Assembly: GCA_009760885.1 (NCBI GenBank)
Contig: CM019708.1
Coordinates: 13,712,031 to 13,776,030, forward strand
Source: Achatina immaculata
Lineage: Eukaryota; Mollusca; Gastropoda; Stylommatophora; Achatinidae
Direction: 5' to 3'
DNA: 64,000 nt
Every line of letters begins with the position of its first letter. The stretch's first letter is position 1. Both the position numbers and the translations under genes were made by a program. This document shows, piece by piece, positions 9,573-20,932 of this stretch. The notes beneath the pieces were generated by a model, which was not told the origin of the DNA, searched no databases, and worked only from the letters and a program-made list of their open reading frames with translations.

Positions 9573-10469
9573 GCACAGGTCGTTCTTGAGCTGTAGTCAA
9601 AATCAACAGTATCTTCTGCCTGGATGACGATGATGTTCCATGTTGAGCTGTCACTGTTTGCACACGTAAGTCACCATACATACGAACATACGCTCATCCA
9701 TCCAGTAGATCAGGCCATGCACATATGATTTAAAATCGTGTACAGCATGGCAAGAGTCACGACATAACGGACCAGCTAAAGCTGGGACTGAGACACCAGA
9801 ATTTTATAGAGTGACAAGAAATTAAAAATTCATTCAGATTCATTCACGTGCGCATGAGATTTACGGGAAACCTCCCTTTTCGTTTTTTAATGGAAAAACT
9901 CGTAAATGTTGCAAAGACGTAAAGAGGAATACAAAGATTTATTGGCCATTTTGTCCTTTCTGTAAAATCGTTACGGAGGGTTTTCTCCCTGAACTGGAGC
10001 GCCCTCGTTGGACGTGAGAGGGTTAATGTGAATTGTGGAAATGTTGACCTCACTAGTTTGAACGCGCTGGTAGTTCCACCGACTTGTTTATTGTCCGACG
10101 GAGGATGTGTCTTCTCCCTCTAGTTTATTATGTCAACAACTTGTTTTACGTTTCTCTATCGAATTACACAGCGTCCCTTTACTTTTTATCTCTTTTTTTA
10201 ATCTAGTTTTCGTTTTAATCAATTTCTTTATCATCTATATGAGAGATCTTTGCGTTATTCATGATGAAGATATCTGTCAAAGAAATGAGGAATATAAAAA
10301 ATGTTCCAATTTAAATTGAAAGCTAATTTTCTTATTGTTTTTTTTTTTCAGTAAAGTACTAAAAACGAATATGAAGAGATTGTGTCTGGTAACAAAACAC
10401 CGATATAACATTTCGTCTGTTATCTCATTCAGAAAGCATGGGAATATGGAGAACATAAAAATTTCTGCT
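9573..10469. other. No recognisable feature
   Basis: Mixed-composition sequence; the longest open frames are 69-70 codons (9844-10053 minus, 10107-10319 plus), neither resembling a known exon. Confidence 0.4.
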
Positions 10470-10479
10470 GAAAAACAGG

Positions 10480-10504
10480 CAGGCAGACAAATAGACAGAC
10501 AGAC

Positions 10505-10597
<93 letters not shown>
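10480..10597. repeat. (GATA)n microsatellite
   Basis: CAGACAGACAGATAGATAGA start, then about 25 clean GATA units to 10597. Confidence 0.97.
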
Positions 10598-10598
<1 letters not shown>

Positions 10599-10600
10599 GT

Positions 10601-11505
10601 TTTAACTCTCTAATATCACTTCACATGAATCTTCCTCTACTCCAATGTTTGTCTACGAATATAATTTCCCGAGGCCTAAACAATCAAAACAAAAGGAACT
10701 CTGCAAGTTATAAACAGTTAAAGACCGTATACGTTATTGGTACACCTTATATACATTTATATATAATATCTACTAGCACTTACATAAAAGAACACAAGAA
10801 AACAAATGACAGAAAGAACTGTGAAATAACTGAATGGTCGTAAATCCCAGCAATCTCTCACAGGTAAGAAACTAACACCATGACCTTTCAGCCCAAGTAA
10901 CTGTAACACAAAATCAATTTAAAAACTCCACCTAGCTAGCTGCAACAACGAAACTAATTATTCTAATTTACGATGCAGATAAATGCAAGGCGAAAAGGCA
11001 GGAACGTTGAGGGATATAACATCTACAGAGCATGATCACATTAAAAAGTGGTTGTAAGGCAAGCTATGATCGACACGAAACAATTAATAATAAAAAAAAA
11101 CACACACAGATAACATAAAAAAGATGAACTTCAAATAACCAATGAATGAATAGAAACATGAGCGGGCGGGTAGTACAGCTATTTTGTACGAGAAAATATT
11201 TAAACATAAATTATACGCAGAATTAAAAGCAAAAGAGGAAAAAAAGCTGAATAAATTACACGTGGCAAAACATCAGAAAATTAAACAAATCCCAACAGAA
11301 GAGGTTCAGGAAATTGCAGGAAAAATAAACAGCAAAATAACTTGTTTCTCAGCGCCCAAGTGAGGCAGTAAATCAGGTCGGTCCATGTTAAACACCGAAG
11401 AAATAAATATGGTTTCTCTGTTTATATTTCGTATGTTGTGCTTGTTGTTTGTGTTATTTCTCTTTTCTGTTTTCCCTTTCTTATTCACTGTGTTATGTTT
11501 TGTTT
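10601..11505. other. No recognisable feature
   Basis: A-rich on the plus strand; nothing recognised in six frames. Confidence 0.4.
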
Positions 11506-11878
11506 AATAGTCCCTGTTAGCTTGTGTTATTCTTGCTGTTGTTATCATTTGTGCTGTTAGCTTGTGTTATTCTCGCTGTTGTTATCATTTGTGCTGTTAA
11601 CTTGTGTTATTCTTGCTGTTGTTATCATTTGTGTTGTTAGCTTGTGTTATTTTTGCTGTTGTTATCATTTGTGCTGTTAGCTTGTGTTATTCTTGCTGTT
11701 GTTATCATTTGTGTTGTTAGCTTGTGTTATTCTTGCTGTTGTTATCATTTGTGCTGTTAGCTTGTGTTATTCTTGCTGTTGTTATCATTTGTGCTGTTAG
11801 CTTGTGTTATTCTTGCTGTTGTTATCATTTGTGCTGTTAGCTTGTGTTATTCTTGCTGTTGTTATCATTTGTGTTATG
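11506..11878. repeat. 40-bp minisatellite
   Basis: CTTGTGTTATTCTTGCTGTT followed by GTTATCATTTGTGCTGTTAG; exact 40-base spacing (for example 11641 and 11681), about nine units with T/C variants. Confidence 0.97.
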
Positions 11879-11974
11879 CTTTTTATTACGTTAAATACTG
11901 ATTCCGACGTTCCTCTCTGATGTGAACTCTGACCTCAGCCGCAGCTGGGGACAATGATGTCCGATCTGGCAATC

Positions 11975-12300
11975 AGCAACTCACAGCTGACATGCTGGCG
12001 TCAGGGTTCGCGAACTGTAGCTGAAATGCTGCGTCAGGGTTGCCGAACTGTAATTGACATGCTGGCGTCAGGGTTGGCGAACTGTGGCTGACATGCTGGC
12101 GTCAGGGTTGACGAACTGTGGCTGACATGCTGGCGTCAGGGTTGGCGAACTGTAACTAACATGCTGGCGTCAGGGTTGGCGAACTGTGGCTGACATTCTG
12201 GCGTCAGGGTTGTCGAACTGTAGCTGACATGCTGGCGTCAGGTTTGGCGAACTATAGCTGACATGCTGGCGTCAGGTTTGGCGAACTATAGCTGATCACA
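11975..12300. repeat. 34-bp minisatellite (GCTGGCGTCAGGGTTGGCGA)
   Basis: About nine units of TGACATGCTGGCGTCAGGG plus TTGGCGAACTGTAGC. It differs from the 4540-4960 array consensus mainly at GCTAGCATC/GCTGGCGTC and CCCACAG/ACTGTAG. Each array has its own diagnostic variants, so they homogenised separately after dispersal. Confidence 0.95.
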
Positions 12301-12475
12301 GCCCTGTGCTACCTCTCAGTTGGCACCCTCAGTAACAGGCCTAGCAGTGGAGCCTGATAAAGAAGTATTGCGCAACCCTCCTGCTCTTTAGCTGCACGCA
12401 GAGACTGCTTCCAAGCCTACACGACACTTGGTCTCCACTCCTTCACTGCAACGGCTGCAAAGAACACTAGTCGCA
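12301..12475. mobile_element. Conserved tail of the 34-bp-array element, copy 2
   Basis: Counterpart of 4961-5172: the same block order, including GGAGCCTGATAAAGAAGTATTG, CCTGCTC, CTACACGACACT, CTCCACTCCTTCA and GGCTGCAAAGAACA. It ends near 12475, where similarity to copy 1 fades. Confidence 0.6.
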
Positions 12476-12841
12476 GTTCTAAAGAAACTGAAGACAAGAC
12501 AAGACAAGACACCTGCAACTTCTCTGCTACTTGTAACGATGCTAACGTTTTTTCCCGCTGTTGTCACGTGTTGTACATTTGTCTTTTGCCCTATATCACG
12601 TGTTCCATGTCACGTGACGCAAGTAGAGCGACCATTAACATCCGGTTAAATGGTTGTGATGTGGCGTGATAGATTGCCACAACATTTCTTTTCAAGATGT
12701 CGCATTCTCTTTGTCTTCTTCAGAGTCGTTCTTTTGATGTTTTATATATTATCTTATATCTTATATCCTTCCCGTGCCGTTAAACGTCACATAGGGCTCG
12801 CAAAGTAGTTCGCCAATTATATATATATATATATCTCAGAT
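12476..12841. other. No recognisable feature apart from short microsatellites
   Basis: Contains (AAGAC)n at 12491-12510 and a (TA)n run at 12820-12836 directly at the 3' end of the next LINE copy. Confidence 0.5.
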
Positions 12842-13366
12842 CTCATTTGCATGTCCCTTGTGGAACTTTTCCTCCCTAACAGCACTCCTGTAGGCCTCTC
12901 TGTTGTGAGCAAGATGGCCTGCTGCTGCGGCATCCGTTTGCAGATCATCAACGATGTCTTGCAGCCATCTTTGTTTTGGTCTTCCTCTTTTTCTTTTTCC
13001 CATTATGTATCCTTCCAATAATGTATCCTTCTCTAAATTATCATGACGTTTAATGTGTCCAAAATATTTAAGTTTTCTCTCTTTAATCCTCTTTACTAGT
13101 CAGCCTTCTTCAATATTAAGCTCTTGTAGTATAGATATATTTGTTCTTTTTTGTGTCCAGGATATTTGGAGAACTTTTCTGTAGCATTTACATTCAAAGG
13201 CATTTATGTGTTTCTCAGCTGTTTTGTTAAGTGTCCAGGTCTCACAGGCATATGTTGCGATGAGAAAGAAGCATGCCTTTAAAAATCCTATTTTTGTAGT
13301 TCTGTCTGCTCCTCTCCACAGATTCTTTATTTGTTTTACTTTCTGAAGAGCGATAGATGTCCTCCT
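12842..13366 (-). pseudogene. LINE family A, 3' part of reverse transcriptase
   Basis: The minus strand encodes the C-terminal third of the family A ORF (compare 43266-43799): remnants of RFLRACI, ETWTLNKTAEKH, QISWTQKRTNI and the final block GKRKRGRPKQRWLQDIVDD. The terminal block is open for 60 codons (12836-13018); further upstream the frame breaks by small indels and stops. The 5' side is lost at a (TA)n run (13371-13429), so the copy is 5'-truncated as usual for target-primed insertion. Confidence 0.85.
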
Positions 13367-13370
13367 TTAC

Positions 13371-13430
<60 letters not shown>
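13371..13430. repeat. (TA)n microsatellite
   Basis: About 30 uninterrupted TA units at the 5' truncation point of the LINE copy. Confidence 0.97.
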
Positions 13431-13432
<2 letters not shown>

Positions 13433-13629
13433 ATGTTCCTCCCACAAATGTGTTACTCCACGCCTTCAAGATAACGTTAGTAATTTTCATAAATGTTCTT
13501 TCGGTTTGTTTCGTTATTTTGAATTTCAAATTTGGTTTATTTAGCCAATGATTCCTATCTAACCTTTCATGTTGCTGTTTGGGTTTCTCGGTATATTTCC
13601 AGAAGTTATTTCAGAAGGTAGTTAAGTGT

Positions 13630-14132
13630 CCTGACCTGAGTGATGTAGGGAATAACAAGCTGGTATCCCTCAAGCAGAGGTCAATGGGTCAGTTCCGGCT
13701 GCAGACACCCCAGTCACCCATCAGTAGCCATGGGTACCCAGTTACTTCTGGGTGTATGAATGAGAAAGCGGCCAGGACTGATCTTCTGGGTGTATGAATG
13801 AGAAAGCGGCCAGGACTGATCTTCTGGGTGTATGAATGAGAAAGCGGCCAGGACTGATCTTCTGGGTGTATGAATGAGAAAGCGGCCAGGACTGATCTTC
13901 TGGGTGTATGAATGAGAAAGCGGCCAGGACTGATCTTCTGGGTGTATGAATGAGAAAGCGGACAGGACTGATCTTCTGGGTGTATGAATGAGAAAGCGGC
14001 CAGGACTGATCTTCTGGGTGTATGAATGAGAAGACGGGCAGGACTGATGCTGAGCTCATCAACCTCCAGTGTGTTGTGAGGCCGCGGAAAATATGGGAAC
14101 TAAAATGATATCCTGTGGAACGATAAAGCTGG
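13630..14132 (+). mobile_element. SINE family 1 copy expanded by an internal 38-bp array
   Basis: The head at 13630-13710 aligns with the tRNA-like head of 15364-15640 (degenerate B-box GGGTCAGTTCCGG). The GGTACCCA and ACCCCAGTCACCC blocks and a distal part (14048-14132, with GGAAAATATGGGAAC and GATAAAGCT) also correspond to that SINE in order. Between them the SINE block containing AAAGCGGCCAGGACTGAT is repeated eight times. Boundaries are approximate; I did not find a clear target-site duplication. Confidence 0.6.
13745..14048. repeat. 38-bp minisatellite inside the SINE
   Basis: CTTCTGGGTGTATGAATGAG at 13745, 13783 and 13821 and onward; eight units, almost identical, with one GGACAGG and one GACGGGCAGG variant near the end. 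Confidence 0.97.
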
Positions 14133-14144
14133 GCTTTTTTGTTT

Positions 14145-14550
14145 TAGTTTGTTCTTGATGCTTCATACCTATATTATGTTTGTTCTTGATGTTTCATTCC
14201 TATAATATGTCTGTTCTTGATGCTTCATACCTATAAAATTTTTGTTCATGATGCTTTGTACCTATATTATGTTTGTTCTTGGTGCGTTACACCTATATTA
14301 TGTTTGTTCTTGGTGCGTTATACCTATATTATGTTTGTTCTTGATGCTTTATACCTACATTATGTTTGTTCTTGGTGCGTTATACCTATATTATGTTTGT
14401 TCTTGGTGCGTTATACCTATATTATGTTTGTTCTTGTTGCTTTATACCTATATTATGTTTGTTCTTGATGCTTCATACTTATATTCTGTTTGTTCTTGAT
14501 GCTTCATACTTATATTCTGTTTGTTCTTGATGCTTCATACCTGTAATCTG
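14145..14550. repeat. 31-bp minisatellite
   Basis: Units of TATGTTTGTTCTTGATGCTT plus CATACCTATAT, spaced 31 bases (for example 14271 and 14302), about 13 copies. Edge units are more diverged than central ones. Confidence 0.95.
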
Positions 14551-15352
14551 TTATTATATTTGTCCTTGATGTGTGTGCTCCATATCCATTTTATTCTCGT
14601 TGACACTGTTCTGACCCAGCCTGTTGTAGCTAGGACATCTGGTAAGAAACCCAGGTTATTATTGCTCCGATTTTTTAAGTGCTTGCTCTTTTCAACTTAA
14701 TGCTAGCGCTGAATTAGTTTGACAGACCATCATGAGTTCGTTGCTGAGGATGTCATAAATTCATTGCTGACTGCTTGTTTCATATTTTTTATATAAACGT
14801 GAAAAAAAAACCCGTGAAAGAAATGACGGGATTTACAAATGAAAGTATCGTGTTTTTTTTTAAACACTAATTGGATACCATTCTGGATTAAATTGTCCGA
14901 AATCGACATCAGTGATCTCGGAATTTTTATAGCAAAAAGAAATGTTCTCAGAAGGATTACCGCCACGCCAGGCACTGTTTACTTCTCCACACGACAATTA
15001 ACTACTGAAACGAAACAATCTAAACACAAACACTGGCCTTCCCCTCGTCTGACTGTGTGACGTGCTGGATACTACAGTCTCACAGACGTAGAAAATTATG
15101 ATATAAGATTTAGAGGTTATACTACTGTTCTAGAATGTTGGCCTATCTGTTAACGGCAAGCAAACAAACTAGGAATGTTCATGACCTAATCTTTCCTCGT
15201 TCAAGACGCGTCCAGATACAAGCAGCTACCTCATCACTTACATTAGATTTGTTCTCTTGTTTGTGGTGGAGTCTCTTTCTAGCTCTGGCCACGAATTAAA
15301 GAAAATCACTTCCGTCTACTCACCATCCGACTAGGTGCCCGTGTTTGGAGAT
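14551..15352. other. No recognisable feature
   Basis: Overlapping 73- and 81-codon frames on opposite strands near 14730-15060 have no recognisable domain. Confidence 0.4.
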
Positions 15353-15363
15353 CATCGATAAGG

Positions 15364-15640
15364 TAAGGTAAAGCTAATCCTGTCATGCCTTAGAGGCACA
15401 TAGGGATATGGTGTTAGTGGCCATATATTTTCTTGACCTGTCAGCACATTAGATACTACAGTATGATGTATACTACAGGGTGGTCAGTATCACGCCTGGC
15501 CGCCTTTCTTTCCTCAACTCCAGAAGAAGTCAGGTACCCATTTCTACAGCTGGGTGATTGGGGCGCCTCCGGCCAGATTTGAACCCACGACCTTCGCCAT
15601 GAGACATCAGTGCACTAAGAACTTCGCCACTCAGACACAG
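15364..15640 (-). mobile_element. tRNA-derived SINE (family 1) with 11-bp TSD
   Basis: CATCGATAAGG occurs at 15353-15363 and again at 15641-15651, an exact 11-bp target-site duplication framing a 277-bp element. Read from 15640 on the minus strand, the head has TGGCGAAGTTC (near A-box) and GGGTTCAAATCTGG (B-box with one mismatch to consensus). The body carries the GGTACC, GGCGGCCAGGCGTGATACTG and ACCATATCCCTATGTGCC blocks. The 3' end is a short ACCTT-type repeat, not poly-A. This is the best reference copy of the family here. Confidence 0.92.
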
Positions 15641-15651
15641 CATCGATAAGG

Positions 15652-16084
15652 ATTTGATGAATAATAATGAAGTTTTCTGTTACAGAGGTATAATCTACCA
15701 TCGTTAACTCTGTTTTTTTAACTTAATAACGAACGCACAATCCAGTGGAAGTACGGAATCAAGCAAGAAATGTTCTTTAACCAGGAAAACGATGGCTCTG
15801 TTTAAAAACTGTCTCAAGATCAGATTTAATTAGATACAGAACGAAAGACGAAGAATGTCAAGAAAATCTGAGGAGAGGGGAAAAAAATAAAGAACACTAA
15901 TTTGTGTTGAGAACTTGATGCTTGATGATTATTTCGCTGGAAACAAGACTCCATCATGCTGTTAGCGTCACTCTGGTCCTCCGAGCCGCGGTCACATCTG
16001 GCGTAGGCTGGACAGAGCCGCCTGGGGCACTGCATCAGTTCTTACATCATTTAAGCGAAAGTGTTTAAGTTTTCAGTTTTTCTG
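15652..16084. other. No recognisable feature
   Basis: A 69-codon minus-strand frame at 15826-16035 has no recognisable content. Confidence 0.4.
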
Positions 16085-16695
16085 TGTTTCAAGTGAAGGC
16101 GAAGAACTTTTGAGTTTTTTAAAAATATTTCCACTGAAGGTGTATAACTTTTGAGTTCTTAAAGGTTTTAATTGAAGATGCATAATGTTTATAAGTTCTT
16201 GAATGTTTCTACTTAATGTGTATAACATTTGAGCTCTTAAAGGTTTCTACTGAAGATGCATAATGTTTATAAGTTCTTGAATGTTTCTACTGAAGGTGTA
16301 TAACTTTTGCATTCTTGAAAGTTTCTACTGAAGGTGTATAACTTTTGAATTCTTGAAAGTTTCTACTGAAGATTTATAACTTTTGAATTCTTGAATGTTT
16401 CTACTGAAATTGTATAACTTTTGAATTCTTGAAAGTTTCTACTAAAGGTGCATGACTTTTGAGTTCTTGAATGTTTCTACTGAAGGTACGTAACTTTTGA
16501 GTTCTTGAGAATTTCTACTGAGGATGCGTAACTTTTGAGTTTTTGAGCGTTTCTACAAAAGTTGTTTAACTTTTGAATTCTTGAAAGTTTCTGCTGAATG
16601 ATAACTTTTGAGTTCTCAAATGTTTCTACTGAAGGCGCATAACTTTTGAGTTCTTGAACGTTTCTACTGAAGGTGTATAACTTTTTGAGTTTTAT
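16085..16695. repeat. 38-bp minisatellite, diverged
   Basis: About 16 units of GTTTCTACTGAAGGTGTATA plus ACTTTTGAATTCTTGAAA (for example 16321 and 16359). Units differ at many positions (TAATGTTTATAAG variants, short deletions), so this array is older than the 38-bp array at 13745-14048 and unrelated to it in sequence. Confidence 0.93.
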
Positions 16696-17579
16696 TAACT
16701 ACTTAAGCTGTGACGATTGGTTCCTGTGTTTGGAAAATATTACTTTTAATAGAGGTAGTAAATATATGTGCCTTTTTTGTTTAGCAGTGATCCAGTTGCC
16801 TGCAGATTCTTGATCTTTGTTACAGTGCAAGTAATATAGTGATGTCTGTAGCTGTTTTTTTTTTTTCGTGTCTTGTTCTTGTTCTCTCTCCTTAGATCTG
16901 CGGGCAGAATGCTCACTGCAGCCGGTGTGGTGAAGATGTTTAATAACCAGTATTGTATCGGATGAGGAGTGGGTTATGATGGGTTTTTTTGGCAGATCCG
17001 AAGTGAAATTAGAAAAGGCAGATAAAGATGCAATGCCTCTTTAGCCGACTCCTCTGATATTTAAACTATTTCTTATCTCTTTAGCCAGGTGAAGTCGATT
17101 GCTGGAGCACCAACGAAGAAGGTGGATAGAGTATTAGTCGACTATGGTTCGCCAACTATCAGAAGAGAAGTTAGCTATGGGTTGCAGACTACTGCTTCAC
17201 ACTAAAACTTTACTCCCTGCTGTTCTGTGTACCACGTGGTTTGCTTGTCAGGTTGATGAGAAAGAAGAGCGGTTCTCATATAAAGGAGGGCCGGGGCGTA
17301 AAACTGTAGACGGTTTACAGTGCGTTACTGAAGGTCTCACATCAGAGATGATGATGGATGATGTCACTAAATTCCTTTCATGTGACTGTTTTGCGAGGTT
17401 AAAAGGTTTCAAATTTGAAATTTCACGACTAAATTATTGGTGCTATTCTAAGGTGGGGCATGTCCTACAAGGCAGCGCAAATGGAACAGGTCCCAAACAC
17501 AGAAGACGGTTCTCACGTTATATTTCGTATTCCCGCGCTGACACTGGTCGACGCTATCGCTCAAGCTGGGGTCCATTTT
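16696..17579. other. Unassigned sequence with open frames
   Basis: Part of a 185-codon plus-strand frame (17144-17701) and a 96-codon frame (17460-17750) overlap in this stretch and run on into the CT tract. The segment near 17460-17570 is the only part with ordinary amino-acid composition. No signal peptide, domain or clear donor/acceptor pair is evident. A host exon cannot be excluded, but I could not support one. Confidence 0.3.
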
Positions 17580-17700
17580 ACCTTTCTCTCACTTTTTTCT
17601 CTTTCTCTCTCTCTTTTCCTCTCTCTCTCCCTCTTTCTCTCTCTCCCTCTCGGTCTTTCCTGTTGCCGTTTTCTTCAGCCAGTTCTCTCTTGTTTCTTTG
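17580..17700. repeat. CT-rich tract
   Basis: TCTCTCTCTCTTTTCCTCTC-type low complexity. Confidence 0.85.
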
Positions 17701-18089
17701 AGTTATTTATTTTCTCCGTGTGCCTACAGAAAAATACGAAGTCGAACTGAACGTTAACTTGAGTTTTTCGCTAAAAGAATCGAAACCAAGTAACAGACAC
17801 GTGTTGTACAGATACGTAAGTTATTACTGTAATATGCCTGTGCAGAGGCAAATCGTCCATTTTAGGAGTAAGGCACCAGTAGATCAGATCAAAGATAGCC
17901 GCTTCGTTGGTAATATGCACGAGAGAAGAGCAGCGCATAGTTATTTGTTCTTTGGAGGAGAAGATGAGAAGCCTGCAGAACGAAGAGGCAGAGAATGAAC
18001 AGGAGAATACCAAACAATCACCTCATCAGTGACATGAAAGAGCGTCGCGAGAAAGCTGAAGAAAATGGCTTTCTATCACACGTAGTTTT
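17701..18089. other. Unassigned sequence
   Basis: Holds a 92-codon plus-strand frame (17720-17998) preceded by a splice-acceptor-like CCGTGTGCCTACAG. No protein family recognised. Confidence 0.3.
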
Positions 18090-18265
18090 TCAACGTTGAT
18101 GAATGTTCTTAAATGTTGACGAATGTTCTTAAATGTTGATGAATGTTCTTAAATTTTGATGAATATTCTTAAATGTTGATGAATGTTCTTAAATGTTGAC
18201 AAATGTTCTTAAATGTTGATGAATATTCTTAAATGCTGATGAATGTTCTTAAATATTGATGAATG
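18090..18265. repeat. 20-bp minisatellite
   Basis: About eight units of TGATGAATGTTCTTAAATGT, with G/A and G/C single-base variants. Confidence 0.93.
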
Positions 18266-18424
18266 CTCGGTACGTTAGAATCAGCCATAGACGAAGCATG
18301 ACACCAAAGGTTTGTAAAAATTTTCCTCGCTGAAACAAAACAGAAAAAGAAGGAAATCTGTTCAACTCCGCCGGTTAGAAAATTAGTGCTCACGCTCTTT
18401 TGGGTCTGTAAAGACTCGGAGAAA

Positions 18425-18745
18425 CCACTGTCAACAGCGAAACACTGTGATCTCATTAAGAACTATTGAAGGAAGGAACCACTGTCACTTGCGAAACATA
18501 CTGTGATCTGCTTAAGGACTACTTGGATTAACCACTGTCAACAGCGAAACATACTGTGATCTGCTTAAAAACTACCTGAGGGAAGGAGCCACTGTCAACA
18601 GCGAAACATACTATGATCTGCTTAAAAACTACCTGAGGGAAGGAACCACTGTCAACAGCGAAACATACTGTGATCTGTTTAAGAACTACTTGAATTAACC
18701 ACTGTCAACAGCGAAACATACTGTGATGTGCTTAAATACTAACTG
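18425..18745. repeat. ~55-bp tandem repeat
   Basis: CACTGTCAACAGCGAAACAT with TGTGATCTGCTTAA recurs near 18426, 18480, 18533, 18590, 18647 and 18700, spaced 53-57 bases. GAGGGAAGG is present in some units and absent in others. Confidence 0.9.
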
Positions 18746-18784
18746 AAACCAGCAATCAGGTCAAAACGTCGTATTTTGCTTAAT

Positions 18785-19140
18785 TATGGCATTTTGTTAC
18801 AGCATGTTAACGCACAAAATGAACAGCACGTGCAGCAGTTCATCAAATCACGAATTTACGCATGGCATGTCTTCCACATCTTACTTGTTCACCCGACCTC
18901 GCACCATATGATTATCACGTGTTTGGTCCCCTCGAGGAGGCGCTAGATGTGAAGAAATCAGTTCGAAAGAAGAGACAAAAGAGGCCGAGCACAGCTGGTT
19001 ACAGAGTCAGACATATTTTCTTTTCTCGAGGAATCCAGACTTTAGCGAATCGGTGGCAACTCTGTATTGAATGTGGTGGGAACTTTGCTGAAACGCGATG
19101 CAACGTTGTCTATCATATGTGTACATTTTATTCCAATTAA
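18785..19140 (+). pseudogene. mariner-type transposase C-terminal relic
   Basis: The frame from 18862 contains CSPDLAPYDYHVFGPLEEAL and later FFSRGIQTLANRW-x-x-CIE. These are the hallmark C-terminal blocks of mariner transposases: the SPDLAP-x-DYH motif carries the third catalytic Asp (here the codon at 18910-18912), followed by the F-x-x-GI-x-x-L-x-x-RW block. Upstream of 18862 a different frame carries NAQNEQHVQQF, a possible remnant of the DNARPH region, implying a frameshift. The N-terminal helix-turn-helix and the first two catalytic acids are absent, so it is inactive. Confidence 0.85.
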
Positions 19141-20854
19141 AAAAAAAATTAAGGTTATTTTTTTACTCACCCTCGTATTTCCGACTATGACAAATGGGCC
19201 TGAAATCAAGATGCGAAGACCGCTGAGAACCATTCAAACCTCCTTTTTTTAACCAGCAATTAAACTCATGTCGTTGCGTTCAGAGATCGAAAGACTCCAA
19301 GGCGACCATCCTTCAGGATTAGCGCTCTCGTAATTAAGGGGGAAAAAAAACAGAAAAGATGTGGAAACTTTGTCGTATGCAAAACAAAATCTGAAAATCA
19401 TTCAAGATGGCAGAACAAGGACGTGTGCTGTCTTAGACAGACCACCCTTTTATCGATGCCTTTAACCCTTTCTCTTCCGATTTAAAAAAAAAAACTGTAA
19501 GTCTACTGTAGATTCCCGGTTAATTTCAGGTTTACTTTCCTCGTTCTAAAGATACATTCTCGCCTGCCTGTTCTTCATAATTTCTGAACAAAATTTATGA
19601 AAGCAAACTTGTAATTACCGTAAATAATTTTCTCGTTTTGGGATTAATAATGAAATTTATTTTTGAAACAAGAATCTTGTATAATTCTTAGAGAAGCGAG
19701 AGACTCTAAAAAAAGTTTTAAGAATTATTTCAAACTGAACTAATGTGATTTTTTTTTTCAGTATTGTGGTGGATGTAGAGTTTTAAACGACAGTAAATAC
19801 AAAAATGTGATTCGTGTTATTTACTGCTAAAACATGGCGTACGTGATAATGGATAATAAAAAGTGTTCACGTGTTGTGAGTGCTGGCCGGTATTCTATGA
19901 GTTAACTCTTTTTAGTTCAAAAACAACACTGGCAGTGCTGGTAGATTTTGCATGAATATGCTAACCAGTTAAGAGCGATATTTAGGCTAAGTCTAAATAA
20001 AAATGAAAAGTAGCACATTTCCAACCCAGCCCATATTGTTAACTCATAGAGTAGCTCCCTTGGAGTTTCTGTCTACCAAAATTTCTCAACGAAATGTATT
20101 CTGACACAGCACGGAAAATAATGAAGAGTTAAATGGTTAAGAAGTTTATGTCACGCGAAACTGAAAATCCAAAACTGGTTTGTGTTAGAAATCTTTGAAT
20201 GAGATTAGAAAATGGTTAATACAAAACTCTAAAAACGCTTTACAAATTTCTGCTTTACAAACCGTATCTCGGTGTATATGGTCACATATAATATGAAATA
20301 CTTCCATTTTCTTCTAAAAATCAAAGCCAGAAACCCTTGTTTTGAACAGTCTCAGAATGGAGTCTTGTTAAGAAAAGTCTCACGTTGTGAAAAAAAGGAG
20401 CGACATCCGTTATGGCGGCTGACAAACTTCCGGTTCCTGTTAACTAAACTAATAAAGCAACAAAGCTACTCCAAATATGACCTTTTCTTGCTGCATTCCA
20501 TTCTTCCTTCAGTTACCTTTATCAGAAATCAGAGACAAATTCTAAAACTGAAACCTTCGTCATGAAGTCGCCGCCCTCTCACAGTTTCATGTTGTGAAAT
20601 ATTTCTTCTTCTTTATCGACAGTCAGGTTCCATGCACGTCGACGTTCTGAAAAAACACCAGGAAAAAAAAAAGTGGAACGCCGGAGAACTGGCTAAGCCT
20701 AGGTAGTCTCAGCACTGAACAGAACTAAAGACATGTCAGTCTAACGAGCTGCTCTTTTCGTCAGTGTTTTACTTTTTTTTTTTTTTTTGCATAAGGATAA
20801 AAATATTTGGGCGTGGTTATCAAGGATGAAAGCCAAGTTCTCATTTATACAAAT

Positions 20855-20860
<6 letters not shown>
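19141..20860. other. No recognisable feature (1.7 kb)
   Basis: AT-rich DNA with several 8-12-base A or T homopolymers. The best open frame is 97 codons (20272-20565) without family resemblance. One of the longest stretches without a tandem array in the first half of the window. Confidence 0.45.
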
Positions 20861-20925
<65 letters not shown>

Positions 20926-20932
20926 TATATAA
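20861..20932. repeat. (TA)n microsatellite
   Basis: About 30 TA units, then TGCATATATA. Confidence 0.97.

Noticed and set aside
13242..13551. Small membrane protein with Ile/Tyr repeats
   Set aside because: (TA)n gives alternating Ile-Tyr codons; the same artefact appears at 9137, 20861 and 47159.
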